From positions 1 to 56,457 of the forward strand of contig CAYTCZ010000006.1 in the NCBI GenBank assembly GCA_964436315.1: DNA of 56,457 bases, read 5' to 3'. This document shows positions 1 through 7,462 of the stretch, piece by piece. Both the position numbers and the translations under genes were made by a program. Position 1 is the first letter of the stretch. Every line of letters starts with the position of its first letter. A model generated the notes under the pieces. It saw only the letters and a program-made list of their open reading frames with translations, did no database searches and was not told the DNA's origin. The stretch is from CAYTCZ01 sp964436315. GTDB lineage: Bacteria; Actinomycetota; Thermoleophilia; Gaiellales; Gaiellaceae.

Positions 1-47
1 CGCGTCCATATTTCAGGTCAATATGAACGCTCCCTGCGTCCTGGCCT
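1..47. repeat. Dispersed intergenic hairpin repeat, copy 1
   Basis: This segment matches 17674-17721 at about 44 of 48 positions (three substitutions and one indel). The shared core includes TTTCAGGTCAATATG followed by a hairpin with loop TCCCT and right arm GCGTCC. In this copy the left arm is GAACGC, so the stem carries one mismatch. The window edge may cut the element. It ends 68 bp before the first gene. The rest of 48-115 shows no gene that I can support. Confidence 0.75.
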
Positions 48-115
48 CACGGCGTACATCGCGCCCCGGCGACGAGGAGTCATTATGAAACGAGTTCTAA
101 GTCGATGGAGGCGAG

Positions 116-1126
116 GTGACGTCGGCCGGGTCGACGTTTGCCGGCAGCCCTCGTCGCTGTCAGTATCGTTGCACCGACCGTATCTCGACGACTGGTTTCG
201 GATTGGACGACGCCGAGCTCCTGGAGAGGATCCGTCTAGGCAAACTCGTTGAAGGGCCCGAGTACGCGACCGAGCAGTACATCGAGGGCCTGAAGCGGAC
301 TCTCATCGTGTCGGGCGACACCGAGCTGATCAGCGCGCCCGCCTACCTTCGGGCAGCGCAGCATGCGCCGAGGATGCAGTCCTACATCTCGGTCGTCGGC
401 ATCATCCAGGACGAGCTCGGCCACGCCCACATTGCGTATCGAATGCTTCGCGACCTCGGCGTCGACACCGACGCGCTGATCTACGAACGCGAGCCGAGCG
501 ACTTCCGCTACCCCTACGCCTTCGACGTTCCACTCGATTCGTGGTACGAGATGGTCGTAGCGAATGCGCTCTATGACCGCGCGGGGTTCGTGCTTCTCGG
601 CGACATCTATCGGCACACGAGCTACGGCCCCTGGAAGCGTGCACTCGTAAAGGTCGACCGCGAGGAGACGTTTCACCTCCGCCACGGCGAGCGCTGGATG
701 AACACGCTCTCACAGGATCCCGACCACAAGCCCAAGCTTCAGGCGGCGGTCGACTGGATGTTTGTCATGACGCTCGAGTGGTTTGGGCTTCCCGACGACT
801 TGAAGCGGCACAAGGAGCAGCTCGACTTCGGATTGAAGGGGCTCAGCAACGATCAGCTCCGTCAGGAGTGGATGTCGACCGCTGTTCCGTTCTGCGAGGC
901 GATCGGTATCGAGGTGCCGGTTCACCTCGACGAGGAGAGCCAGCAGTACGTGATCGACATTTCGTTCCCGTGCGAGTTCGACGAGAGCGAGAAGCGCTGG
1001 CTGCTCGAGGATGGCCCGATCTCGTGGGATCAGGTAATCGCCCGCTGGAAGCGACGCGGACCGGCAAATGAGGAGTTCGTCCGCCAGCTCCAGGCCGGGT
1101 ATCACGAGACAGGACTCGCATCGTGA
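116..1126 (+). CDS. PaaA-like phenylacetyl-CoA epoxidase family catalytic subunit
   Basis: A 336-residue ferritin-like di-iron protein resembling PaaA, the oxygenase subunit that epoxidises an aromatic acyl-CoA ring. Two carboxylate/His motifs are visible: QDELGH near residue 102 and REETFH near residue 182, as expected for the E-X-X-H pairs of the di-iron site. The length fits the family (about 310-330). The GTG start at 116 gives a 29-residue extension without clear family character; an in-frame TTG at 203 (LDDAELL) is an alternative. It is the first gene of a tight operon and overlaps the next gene by GTGA. The true substrate may not be phenylacetyl-CoA, because the neighbouring subunits depart from the canonical set. 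Confidence 0.85.
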   Translation: MTSAGSTFAGSPRRCQYRCTDRISTTGFGLDDAELLERIRLGKLVEGPEYATEQYIEGLKRTLIVSGDTELISAPAYLRAAQHAPRMQSYISVVGIIQDELGHAHIAYRMLRDLGVDTDALIYEREPSDFRYPYAFDVPLDSWYEMVVANALYDRAGFVLLGDIYRHTSYGPWKRALVKVDREETFHLRHGERWMNTLSQDPDHKPKLQAAVDWMFVMTLEWFGLPDDLKRHKEQLDFGLKGLSNDQLRQEWMSTAVPFCEAIGIEVPVHLDEESQQYVIDISFPCEFDESEKRWLLEDGPISWDQVIARWKRRGPANEEFVRQLQAGYHETGLAS

Positions 1127-1428
1127 CGTCGGCCGAGACTCTCCGCGTCGCACTCGCCGAGGTTCTCGATCCTGAATACCCGGTCAGCCTCGTCGACATG
1201 GGTCTCATCCGCGGCGTGAGCGTCAACGAGCGTACTGCCACGGTCAAGGTCGCGTTCTGCTCGCTTGGCTGCCCGTGCACCGAGCTGATTCGCGACGACA
1301 TCGAGGCCAGGCTGCTGGAGTTTCCGTCGATCGACACCGTCGAGGTGGAGGAGGTCTTCGAACGCTGGTCGCTCGAGGACGTGACCCCGAAGGGGCGCAA
1401 GCAGCTGCGACAGGTCGGGGTCGCGTGA
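1123..1428 (+). CDS. PaaD-like DUF59 (MIP18 family) Fe-S assembly protein, lacking the zinc ribbon
   Basis: A 101-residue protein with the DUF59 fold: DPEYPVSLVDMGLI near residue 17, and SLGCPCTELI near residue 48 carrying the Cys pair used by MIP18-type Fe-S maturation factors. Canonical PaaD is about 165 residues and ends in a zinc ribbon. That half is absent here, and a separate zinc-ribbon gene occurs at 2630-2767. The GTG start overlaps the stop of the PaaA-like gene (GTGA), implying translational coupling. Its likely role is assembly or repair of the oxygenase complex or its reductase. Confidence 0.85.
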   Translation: MTSAETLRVALAEVLDPEYPVSLVDMGLIRGVSVNERTATVKVAFCSLGCPCTELIRDDIEARLLEFPSIDTVEVEEVFERWSLEDVTPKGRKQLRQVGVA

Positions 1429-1628
1429 CGAACAGAGAGTCCGAGTACTGGGAGGTGTTCGCCCGGCAGGATCAGCCTGATCAGCCGATCAGGCACGTCG
1501 GAGCTGTCGAGGCGGCCGATAGTGCCGATGCCCGGGTCTTCGCCAAGACGCTGTACGACGAGTTCAGGTGGTCCGAGATGTTCGTGATCCCGCGCCGGGC
1601 GATCATCGAGGTGATCCGCCCAGCCTAG
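1425..1628 (+). CDS. Mini PaaB-like subunit (first of two)
   Basis: This 67-residue protein reads through the PaaB core: YWEVFARQ at the N-terminus, RHVGAVEAAD near residue 24, then a helix rich in A/R/Y and MFVIPRRAI near residue 53. Canonical PaaB (about 95 residues) has the equivalent EVFVR...HVGSLHAAD...IWVV layout and a longer C-terminal tail that is missing here. PaaB is a small structural subunit bridging epoxidase components. The GTG start overlaps the preceding stop as GTGA. It is probably expressed stoichiometrically with its neighbours. Confidence 0.8.
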   Translation: MTNRESEYWEVFARQDQPDQPIRHVGAVEAADSADARVFAKTLYDEFRWSEMFVIPRRAIIEVIRPA

Positions 1629-1663
1629 TAGGTAATCGGGACGGGGGGAGCGGCGGTATCAAG

Positions 1664-1876
1664 ATGGAGTCCTTTCTCGTGTTCGGTCGGGCTGACTACT
1701 CCGAACCGCTCGCGGAACTCGGCTCGCTCGCCGCTCAGGGGCCGTCCGAGGCAAGATCGGCCTCGCTGGCACAGTTTGGCGACGAGTGGGTTGAGCTCTC
1801 TCTCGTGCCGGAGTCCGATGCCGTTTGGGTTCTTCGTGACTCAGGGAATGGTGGGAGTGACGCAGACCGTGACTGA
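1664..1876 (+). CDS. Second mini PaaB-like protein, tandem paralogue
   Basis: A 70-residue protein starting at ATG 1664. It aligns with the preceding gene along its length: FLVFGRADYSEP against EVFARQDQPDQP, ELGSLAAQ..SEAR against HVGAVEAAD..DAR, and ELSLVPES..WVLRD against EMFVIPRR..EVIRP. The conserved H of HVG is replaced by L. The RBS-like GGGGGGAG lies about 17 nt upstream. The last residues (GNGGSDADRD) look unstructured. Likely a second bridging subunit, which would allow a heteromeric PaaB layer. Similarity is judged by eye. Confidence 0.65.
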   Translation: MESFLVFGRADYSEPLAELGSLAAQGPSEARSASLAQFGDEWVELSLVPESDAVWVLRDSGNGGSDADRD

Positions 1877-2633
1877 GAACGGCCGAGTTGATGCTGCCCT
1901 CGCGAATCTCATCGTCGTGCTCGCCGACAACAAGTACTTCCTCGGCCGCCGTATGTCGGAATGGGCGGTCGGAGCGCCAACGCTCGAGGGAGCCGTCGCG
2001 TGTGCGGCGATCGCCCAAGAGGAGATGGGTCATACCCGGCCGCTGTACTCGTTCCTCGAACAACTTGAGCTCTCGAATCCGCCGTTGCCCCTCGAGCGGG
2101 ACGACGATCGGGAGCGCAAGTACTGCCTGAGCTTTCTGCGCTCGAGGTTTCCCTCTTGGCCGTTCGCCGTCGCCGCGCTTTACCTCACCGACTCGGCCCT
2201 GACGATCATGCTGCGCGGACTCGGCAACGCCGATCTCGGGGTGCTTCGGCGCCGCGCCGACCGAATCGTTTCCGACGAGCCGACCCACGCCGAGTTCGCG
2301 GCCGGCCGCGTACGGGACCTCGCTTCCTCGACAGCGAACGACGCGCTCGCTGCCAGTGTCCGGGACCTGCTGGCCGAGACGCTCTGTTGGTTCGGACCCG
2401 AAGGCGAGGAAGGTCTCGATGCCTTGAAACGAGCGGGCCTCGTCGAGCTCGATAACGAGCACCTGCGGCAAGCTTTTCTCCAGAGCGTGATGCCCCTCCT
2501 CGTCGAGCTGGACGTGCGCGTCGACGTGGGGTGGAACGCCGGTGATGAGATTTGGGAGTACGGTGGGCTTCCATGGGAGCGATGGAACGGACTGGAGAGA
2601 TGCCTCGAGACGACGACGGGGACAACGGCGTGA
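1848..2633 (+). CDS. PaaC-like ferritin-fold subunit of the epoxidase
   Basis: A protein of about 261 residues of the PaaC/PaaA family. AQEEMGHTRPLY near residue 50 and SDEPTHAEF near residue 140 match the two E-X-X-H type motifs; in PaaC the metal site is usually degenerate and the protein structurally supports PaaA. ATG 1848 is chosen. GTG 1869 would overlap the upstream stop by 8 nt and is also possible, with GGGAG about 11 nt before it. Upstream codons in this frame are antisense-like filler. The stop overlaps the next start as GTGA. Confidence 0.8.
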   Translation: MVGVTQTVTENGRVDAALANLIVVLADNKYFLGRRMSEWAVGAPTLEGAVACAAIAQEEMGHTRPLYSFLEQLELSNPPLPLERDDDRERKYCLSFLRSRFPSWPFAVAALYLTDSALTIMLRGLGNADLGVLRRRADRIVSDEPTHAEFAAGRVRDLASSTANDALAASVRDLLAETLCWFGPEGEEGLDALKRAGLVELDNEHLRQAFLQSVMPLLVELDVRVDVGWNAGDEIWEYGGLPWERWNGLERCLETTTGTTA

Positions 2634-2767
2634 CGTGCGTCTGGTGTGATTCACGCGATGTCGAGCGCATCGGAGAGTTCGGCCCCGGTCTCATGACCGA
2701 GCAGTGGTATTGCCTCGCCTGCAAGAGCCCGTTCGAGCTCGTCAAGAAGCGAGGAGACCTCTCGTAG
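2630..2767 (+). CDS. Stand-alone PaaD-type zinc ribbon, 45 residues
   Basis: This tiny gene is supported by two CxxC knuckles, CVWC at residue 3 and CLAC at residue 29, separated by a segment (IGEFGPGLMTEQWYC) matching the C-terminal zinc ribbon of canonical PaaD, followed by KSPFELVKK. The GTG start overlaps the PaaC-like stop as GTGA, exactly like three other junctions in this operon; an upstream ATG would give extra residues with no family match. It restores the half missing from the DUF59 protein at 1123-1428, so PaaD appears to be split into two polypeptides. Confidence 0.75.
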   Translation: MTCVWCDSRDVERIGEFGPGLMTEQWYCLACKSPFELVKKRGDLS

Positions 2768-3291
2768 TGGCCACGCTGGTGACGTTCGAAGGGCGCTCCC
2801 CGGAGGTCGCTGCGGACGCATTTCTTGCTCCGACGGCCGCTCTCATCGGCGATGTGGTTGCGGGACCCGGCTCGAGCTTCTGGTTCGGAGCCGTGGTGCG
2901 CGGAGACTACGACCGGATCAGGATCGGTGAGGGGACCAGCGTCCAGGACAACGTCGTCATCCACGCTGCCTCGGGTGTGCCGACCACGATCGGAAAGAAC
3001 GTCACCGTCGGGCACGGCGCGCTGCTCGAGGGCTGCACCGTCGAAGACTCGGCGGTCCTCGGGATGGGATGCGTCGTGCTCCAGCGAGCGCACATCGGCC
3101 GCGGCGCCATGATCGCCGCTGGAGCGGTGGTGACAGAGGGGCAGGAGATTCCCGGCGGCCACCTTGCGGTTGGGGTCCCGGCCCGCGTGACGAAAGAGCT
3201 CGACGGAAGCTCGGCCGCCTGGGTCGAGCGCTCGGCGCCCGCGTACCACGCGCTCGTCAGACGCTACGCAAACCACGAGGTAAGGAGTTAG
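2767..3291 (+). CDS. PaaY-like gamma-class carbonic anhydrase/hexapeptide protein
   Basis: A 174-residue left-handed beta-helix protein with repeated hexapeptide turns (GDVVAGPGSSFW, IRIGEGTSVQDN, IGKNVTVGHGALLEGC, IGRGAMIAAGAVV). The VGHGALLEGC segment carries a likely zinc-ligand His, and RGDYDRIRIG resembles the family's RGD motif. In Paa pathways PaaY is a thioesterase that relieves CoA trapping by ring-epoxide products. The GTG start at 2767 shares one base with the preceding TAG. A generic gamma carbonic anhydrase is the alternative; context favours PaaY. Confidence 0.75.
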   Translation: MATLVTFEGRSPEVAADAFLAPTAALIGDVVAGPGSSFWFGAVVRGDYDRIRIGEGTSVQDNVVIHAASGVPTTIGKNVTVGHGALLEGCTVEDSAVLGMGCVVLQRAHIGRGAMIAAGAVVTEGQEIPGGHLAVGVPARVTKELDGSSAAWVERSAPAYHALVRRYANHEVRS

Positions 3292-3295
3292 GTCG

Positions 3296-4747
3296 ATGTC
3301 CGAGATGCTGATAGGTGGCGAGCGATTGTCTGCGAAGGACGGCGAGGAAGTGGAGGTCATCGACCCGGCGACCGAGGAGACCGTCGATACCGTCCCGAGT
3401 AGCTCACCCGAGGATGTCGACCGCGCGGTCTCGGCCGCGGCCGCCGCGTTCCCGGAATGGTCGAAGACGGATCCCGAGCAGCGGGCTGAGGCGATCCGGA
3501 AGAGCCTCGAACTGATCGCAGAGAACCGCGATCGCATCGTCGAGACTCTGGTGCACGAGCAAGGCAAACCAACGTTCGAAGCGGCGGGGGAACTCCAGCA
3601 CTTCATCCACGGAATGAGGTACTACGCCGACCTCGCAACGAAGCTGCGCGGCTCCTACCAACCGCTTCCCTCGACCCTCGGCGAGTCCTTTGGCCTTGTG
3701 ATTCGTCGGCCGATCGGTGTGGTGGCGGCGATCGTTCCGAACAACTACCCACTCACCTTGATGGGGACGAAGATCGCGCCTGCACTCGTCGCCGGAAATA
3801 CCGTCGTGGTCAAACCGGCGTCGACGACGCCCTTGACTACCTTGATCGTCGCGGAGCAGCTCCACGAGGCCGGGCTGCCTCCCGGCGTCCTCAACGTGAT
3901 CACGGGGACTGGGGAGCGAATCGGCGATGCTCTCGTCGGTCACCCCGACGTCCGTCGCGTCGCCTTCACGGGCGAAACCGGGACCGGTCGGCGCATCATG
4001 GAGATCGCCGGCCCAGAGTTCAAGCGCGTCACGATGGAGCTCGGTGGGTCAGACCCGGTGATCATCTGCCCCGACGCCGATCTCAAGCGCGCCGTAAAAG
4101 GGGTCATGATCGGCCGCTTTTGGAACGCCGGCCAGTCGTGTCTCGCCGGCAAGCGCGTGTATGTGTTCGAAGAGGTGTACGACGCGTGCGTCGAGCAGTT
4201 GCTGGCCGAACTCGAGCGTTACGAACCTGGCGCCGGCTGGGTCAAAGCGGAGAAGCCGAAGATCCGGATCGGGCCGGTTCATACCGAGCGGCAGCGCGTC
4301 ACCCTGCTCGAGCAGGTCGAGGACTCTCGGAAGCGCGGCGGCGATGTGCTCTTCGGCGGGACGGTGCCTGATGATCCGGAGCGTGGCTACTTCATGACCC
4401 CGACGCTCGTTGCCGATCCTCCCGACGATTCGCGAGTTGTCACCGAGGAGACCTTCGGACCTGTTCTTCCCATCTTCAAGGTCAAAGACATGGACGAGGC
4501 GATCGCTCGAGCCAACAGCTCGCGATACGGGCTCGGCTCCTCGATCTGGACGTTCGATTCCCGACTGATTCACCGGGCGGCGATGGAGATCGACGCCGGC
4601 ATGACGTGGGTCAATCAGATTCACTACGGTTACGACGAGCTGCCGTTCGGAGGTCTGAAGGACAGCGGGGTCGGCAAGGAACACGGCATCGAGGGGCTCG
4701 ATTACTACACGGAGCTGAAATCGGTAGTCGTAGGAGGTTTGGCGTAA
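3296..4747 (+). CDS. Aldehyde dehydrogenase family protein (ALDH 1)
   Basis: A 483-residue NAD(P)-dependent aldehyde dehydrogenase. The Glu motif MELGGSDP lies near residue 248 and the catalytic Cys is C282 in NAGQSCLAG. The usual PWNFP signature is PNNYP near residue 147: the oxyanion Asn is kept but Trp is replaced. A Paa-type pathway needs oxidation of the ring-opened semialdehyde, a job done by the ALDH half of PaaZ; this is a plausible counterpart. The start is ATG 3296, with GGTAAGGAGTTAG upstream. It is a close paralogue of the protein at 5520-6989. Confidence 0.85.
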   Translation: MSEMLIGGERLSAKDGEEVEVIDPATEETVDTVPSSSPEDVDRAVSAAAAAFPEWSKTDPEQRAEAIRKSLELIAENRDRIVETLVHEQGKPTFEAAGELQHFIHGMRYYADLATKLRGSYQPLPSTLGESFGLVIRRPIGVVAAIVPNNYPLTLMGTKIAPALVAGNTVVVKPASTTPLTTLIVAEQLHEAGLPPGVLNVITGTGERIGDALVGHPDVRRVAFTGETGTGRRIMEIAGPEFKRVTMELGGSDPVIICPDADLKRAVKGVMIGRFWNAGQSCLAGKRVYVFEEVYDACVEQLLAELERYEPGAGWVKAEKPKIRIGPVHTERQRVTLLEQVEDSRKRGGDVLFGGTVPDDPERGYFMTPTLVADPPDDSRVVTEETFGPVLPIFKVKDMDEAIARANSSRYGLGSSIWTFDSRLIHRAAMEIDAGMTWVNQIHYGYDELPFGGLKDSGVGKEHGIEGLDYYTELKSVVVGGLA

Positions 4748-5520
4748 TGGCGGTCGACTTCGCTCACAAAGACGGGATTGGCACGATCACCCTGAACCGA
4801 CCGCCGGCCAACTCGTACGAAGCTGGTTTCGTCGACGAACTCGGTGCGGCAGTCGCTGCCGTCGCCGACGACGACGATGTCAAGGCAGTTGTCGTTCGGA
4901 GCGCGCTCGAGAAGTTCTTCTGCGCCGGAGCAGACATCAAGGCCTTCACCGAGAACTCGGCCGGCGCGAACGTCGAGATGGTGATCGCCTCACATGCCGT
5001 GCTCAGCTCGATCGCGCGCATCCCGAAGATCTTCATCGCCGAGATCGGCGGCCATGCGCTCGGCGGCGGGCTCGAAATCGCGCTGGCTTGTGATCTTCGC
5101 TTCGCGGCCGAAGGTGAGTACCGCCTCGGTGTCCCCGAGTCGCAACTTGGACTGCTCCCCGGCAACGGCGGAACGCAACGTCTCCCCCGACTCATCGGGT
5201 GGAGCCGCGCGCTCGACCTGATGATCACCGGCCGGACGTTGACCCCCGACGAGGCACTCGAGCTCGGGATCGTCAACCGCGTTGTCTCGGCAGACCGGCT
5301 CGCAGCCGAGACGCGCGACTACGCGGCACGACTCGCGGCCGGCGCGCTCAAGGCCATCGGGAGTATCAAGCTCGCGGTCCACGAGACCTTGGAGCTCTCG
5401 CTCGAGGAGGGCCTCAAGCGAGAGCAGGAGCTGATCTCAGAGCTCTTCCTGTCCGAGGACGCGAGGGAGGGTCTCGCCGCTTTCGTCGAGAAGCGAAAGC
5501 CGGCGTTCACCGGTAGCTGA
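4747..5520 (+). CDS. Enoyl-CoA hydratase/isomerase (crotonase family)
   Basis: A 257-residue crotonase. The oxyanion-hole segment FCAGADIKAF is near residue 58. Both catalytic Glu positions of true hydratases are present, in HALGGGLE and in GVPESQLG, followed by LPGNGGTQRLPR. It may act as a PaaG- or PaaF-like hydratase/isomerase after ring epoxidation. ATG 4747 overlaps the TAA of ALDH 1 by one base, and the stop overlaps the next start (TGATG). It lies between two paralogous aldehyde dehydrogenases. Confidence 0.85.
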   Translation: MAVDFAHKDGIGTITLNRPPANSYEAGFVDELGAAVAAVADDDDVKAVVVRSALEKFFCAGADIKAFTENSAGANVEMVIASHAVLSSIARIPKIFIAEIGGHALGGGLEIALACDLRFAAEGEYRLGVPESQLGLLPGNGGTQRLPRLIGWSRALDLMITGRTLTPDEALELGIVNRVVSADRLAAETRDYAARLAAGALKAIGSIKLAVHETLELSLEEGLKREQELISELFLSEDAREGLAAFVEKRKPAFTGS

Positions 5521-6989
5521 TGTCGACTGTCGAGATAGCGGCTCCCCGCGGGATGTTCATCGACGGCGGACTGCGCTCCTCGAGCGAGCTCGAGTGGACG
5601 ACGATTCGGAATCCCGCGACCGGAGAGGAGGTCGGAAGTGCGCCCCGCGCGACGCCGGCCGAGATCGATGCGGCGTGTGGCGCTGCGAGGCGCGCGTCCG
5701 CGGCCTGGTCGGAGGCGCCCGCGTCAACCCGCGGGGCGGCTTTGCACGATGCGGCCGAGGCGATTCTCGAGCAGGTCGACGCTCTTTCTCTGCTTCTGAC
5801 CTGCGAGCAGGGCAAGCCTATCCGCGAGGCAAAGCTCGAGCTCCGACGCTTCGTCCACACGCTCGAGCACTACGCCGGGCTCGCGAAAAACCTTCGCGGC
5901 GGCCATGTCCCGGATCTCGACGAAGCGACCCACGGGCTCATCCTCAAGCGACCTATCGGTGTCGTCGCGGCAATCGTCCCGTGGAACTTCCCGACGACCT
6001 TGCTTGGAAACAAGCTGGGGCCTGCCCTGGTCACCGGCAACACGGTCGTTGCCAAGCCCGCCGAAACGACGCCGCTGACGACGCTGCGCATCGCCGAGCT
6101 CATGCACGAGGCTGGCATTCCGACCGGCGTCTTCAACGTTGTCACCGGTCGAGGCTCTGAGCTCGGAGGGCCGCTCGTGAAGCATCCCGCCGTCGGCAAG
6201 GTCGCGTTCACGGGCTCGACCCCGGTCGGACAACGGATCATGGCGATGGCTGCCGAAGGGATCAAGCGGCTGACCCTCGAGCTCGGGGGCTCGGATCCGA
6301 TGATCATCTGCGCCGATGCAGACGTCGACGCCGCGGTCAGTGCAGCGAGCGTCGGCCGATTCTTCAACTGTGGCCAGGCATGCCTTGCGGTCAAGCGGCT
6401 GTACGTCTTCGAGGAGGTCGCGGACGAGGTTGTCGACAAGCTCGTCAAGAAGGTGGGCCGGTTGCGGGTTGGCCCAGGAACGCAAGAGGGCGTGGCACTC
6501 GGACCACTCCACACGGACGAGCAGCGCTCGACGATCGAGGAGCAGGTCGCTGACGCGCTCGACAGCGGCGCCGAGCTACTTCACGGCGGCTCGCGGCCGA
6601 ATGGCGAAGCGTACGAGGCAGGCTTCTTCTACGAGCCGACGCTGCTGCTCGAACCCGATCCAGCCTCGAGAGTCGCGAAGGAAGAGGTGTTTGGTCCGGC
6701 GCTACCGATCTGGCGCGTGCGCGATCTCGCCGAGGCGATCGAGCGAGCGAACGACTCGATCTTCGGACTGGGATCGTCGATCTTCACGAGCGACCTCGAC
6801 AGCGCCACGCTGGCCGCCGATCGGCTGAACGCTGGCTATACGTGGGTGAACTCGCCACAGAAGGTCTACGACGAGCTTCCGTTTGGCGGAGTGGGTCAGA
6901 GTGGCTTCGGGAAGGAACACGGGATCGAGGCTCTTGACCACTACACCGATACGAAATCGGTCGTCGTTCGGCGGGCCTCCCGCGAATAG
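5520..6989 (+). CDS. Aldehyde dehydrogenase family protein (ALDH 2)
   Basis: A 489-residue aldehyde dehydrogenase with the canonical PWNFP motif near residue 155, LELGGSDP near residue 254 and catalytic Cys C288 in NCGQACLAV. It resembles ALDH 1 throughout (RPIGVVAAIVP, TPLTTL, the VYVFEEV/LYVFEEV context), suggesting local duplication, but the active-site surroundings differ. It may act on a different chain length or on succinate-semialdehyde-like products. ATG 5520 shares a base with the upstream TGA. Confidence 0.85.
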   Translation: MSTVEIAAPRGMFIDGGLRSSSELEWTTIRNPATGEEVGSAPRATPAEIDAACGAARRASAAWSEAPASTRGAALHDAAEAILEQVDALSLLLTCEQGKPIREAKLELRRFVHTLEHYAGLAKNLRGGHVPDLDEATHGLILKRPIGVVAAIVPWNFPTTLLGNKLGPALVTGNTVVAKPAETTPLTTLRIAELMHEAGIPTGVFNVVTGRGSELGGPLVKHPAVGKVAFTGSTPVGQRIMAMAAEGIKRLTLELGGSDPMIICADADVDAAVSAASVGRFFNCGQACLAVKRLYVFEEVADEVVDKLVKKVGRLRVGPGTQEGVALGPLHTDEQRSTIEEQVADALDSGAELLHGGSRPNGEAYEAGFFYEPTLLLEPDPASRVAKEEVFGPALPIWRVRDLAEAIERANDSIFGLGSSIFTSDLDSATLAADRLNAGYTWVNSPQKVYDELPFGGVGQSGFGKEHGIEALDHYTDTKSVVVRRASRE

Positions 6990-6999
6990 CAACGGAAAC

Positions 7000-7449
7000 A
7001 TGGCGCCGCTCTACTTCGAAGACGTGGACGTCGGCCACCGACTTGTGACGGGCGGGCGGACGGTGACCGAGGCGGATCTCGTCAACTTTGCCGGCGTATC
7101 GGGCGACTTCAACCCGCTGCATCTCGACGCCGAGTTCGCCAAGGACTCGATCTTCGGGCAGCGCGTGGCTCACGGAGTGCTCGTGCTTGCGGTGGCCACC
7201 GGGCTGCGACAGGGACTCGGGGCCTTCGCGGGTACGCTCATGGGCCTGCTCGAGATTCGGTCATGGCGGTTCCTTGCGCCGGTCTTCGTCGGCGATACCG
7301 TTTCTGTGGAGACGGAGATCACCGAATTGCGACCGACCTCCAAACCAGACCGCGGCGTTGTGACGCAGCGGATCACGGTGCGAAACCAGGACGGCGTGAA
7401 CGTGCAGGAAGGCGAGTTCGTCGCGCTGCTCAAAAGGAGGACCGAGTAA
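7000..7449 (+). CDS. MaoC-like (R)-specific enoyl-CoA hydratase
   Basis: A 149-residue single-hotdog MaoC protein. The hydratase motif SGDFNPLHLD near residue 34 supplies the catalytic Asp and His, and VAHGVLVLAV follows. In PaaZ the ring-opening hydrolase domain is MaoC-like and fused to an ALDH; here ALDH and MaoC are separate genes, so this could be the stand-alone ring-opening partner. An ordinary (R)-enoyl-CoA hydratase remains possible. The start is ATG 7000, 10 nt after the ALDH 2 stop. Confidence 0.8.
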   Translation: MAPLYFEDVDVGHRLVTGGRTVTEADLVNFAGVSGDFNPLHLDAEFAKDSIFGQRVAHGVLVLAVATGLRQGLGAFAGTLMGLLEIRSWRFLAPVFVGDTVSVETEITELRPTSKPDRGVVTQRITVRNQDGVNVQEGEFVALLKRRTE

Positions 7450-7462
7450 GGGTGTCAATTCA

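Noticed and set aside
1659..3606. Long minus-strand open frames antisense to the PaaC-like, hexapeptide and ALDH genes
   Set aside because: They are rich in Arg, Ser and Pro with no recognisable domain, and mirror confident plus-strand genes in GC-rich DNA.
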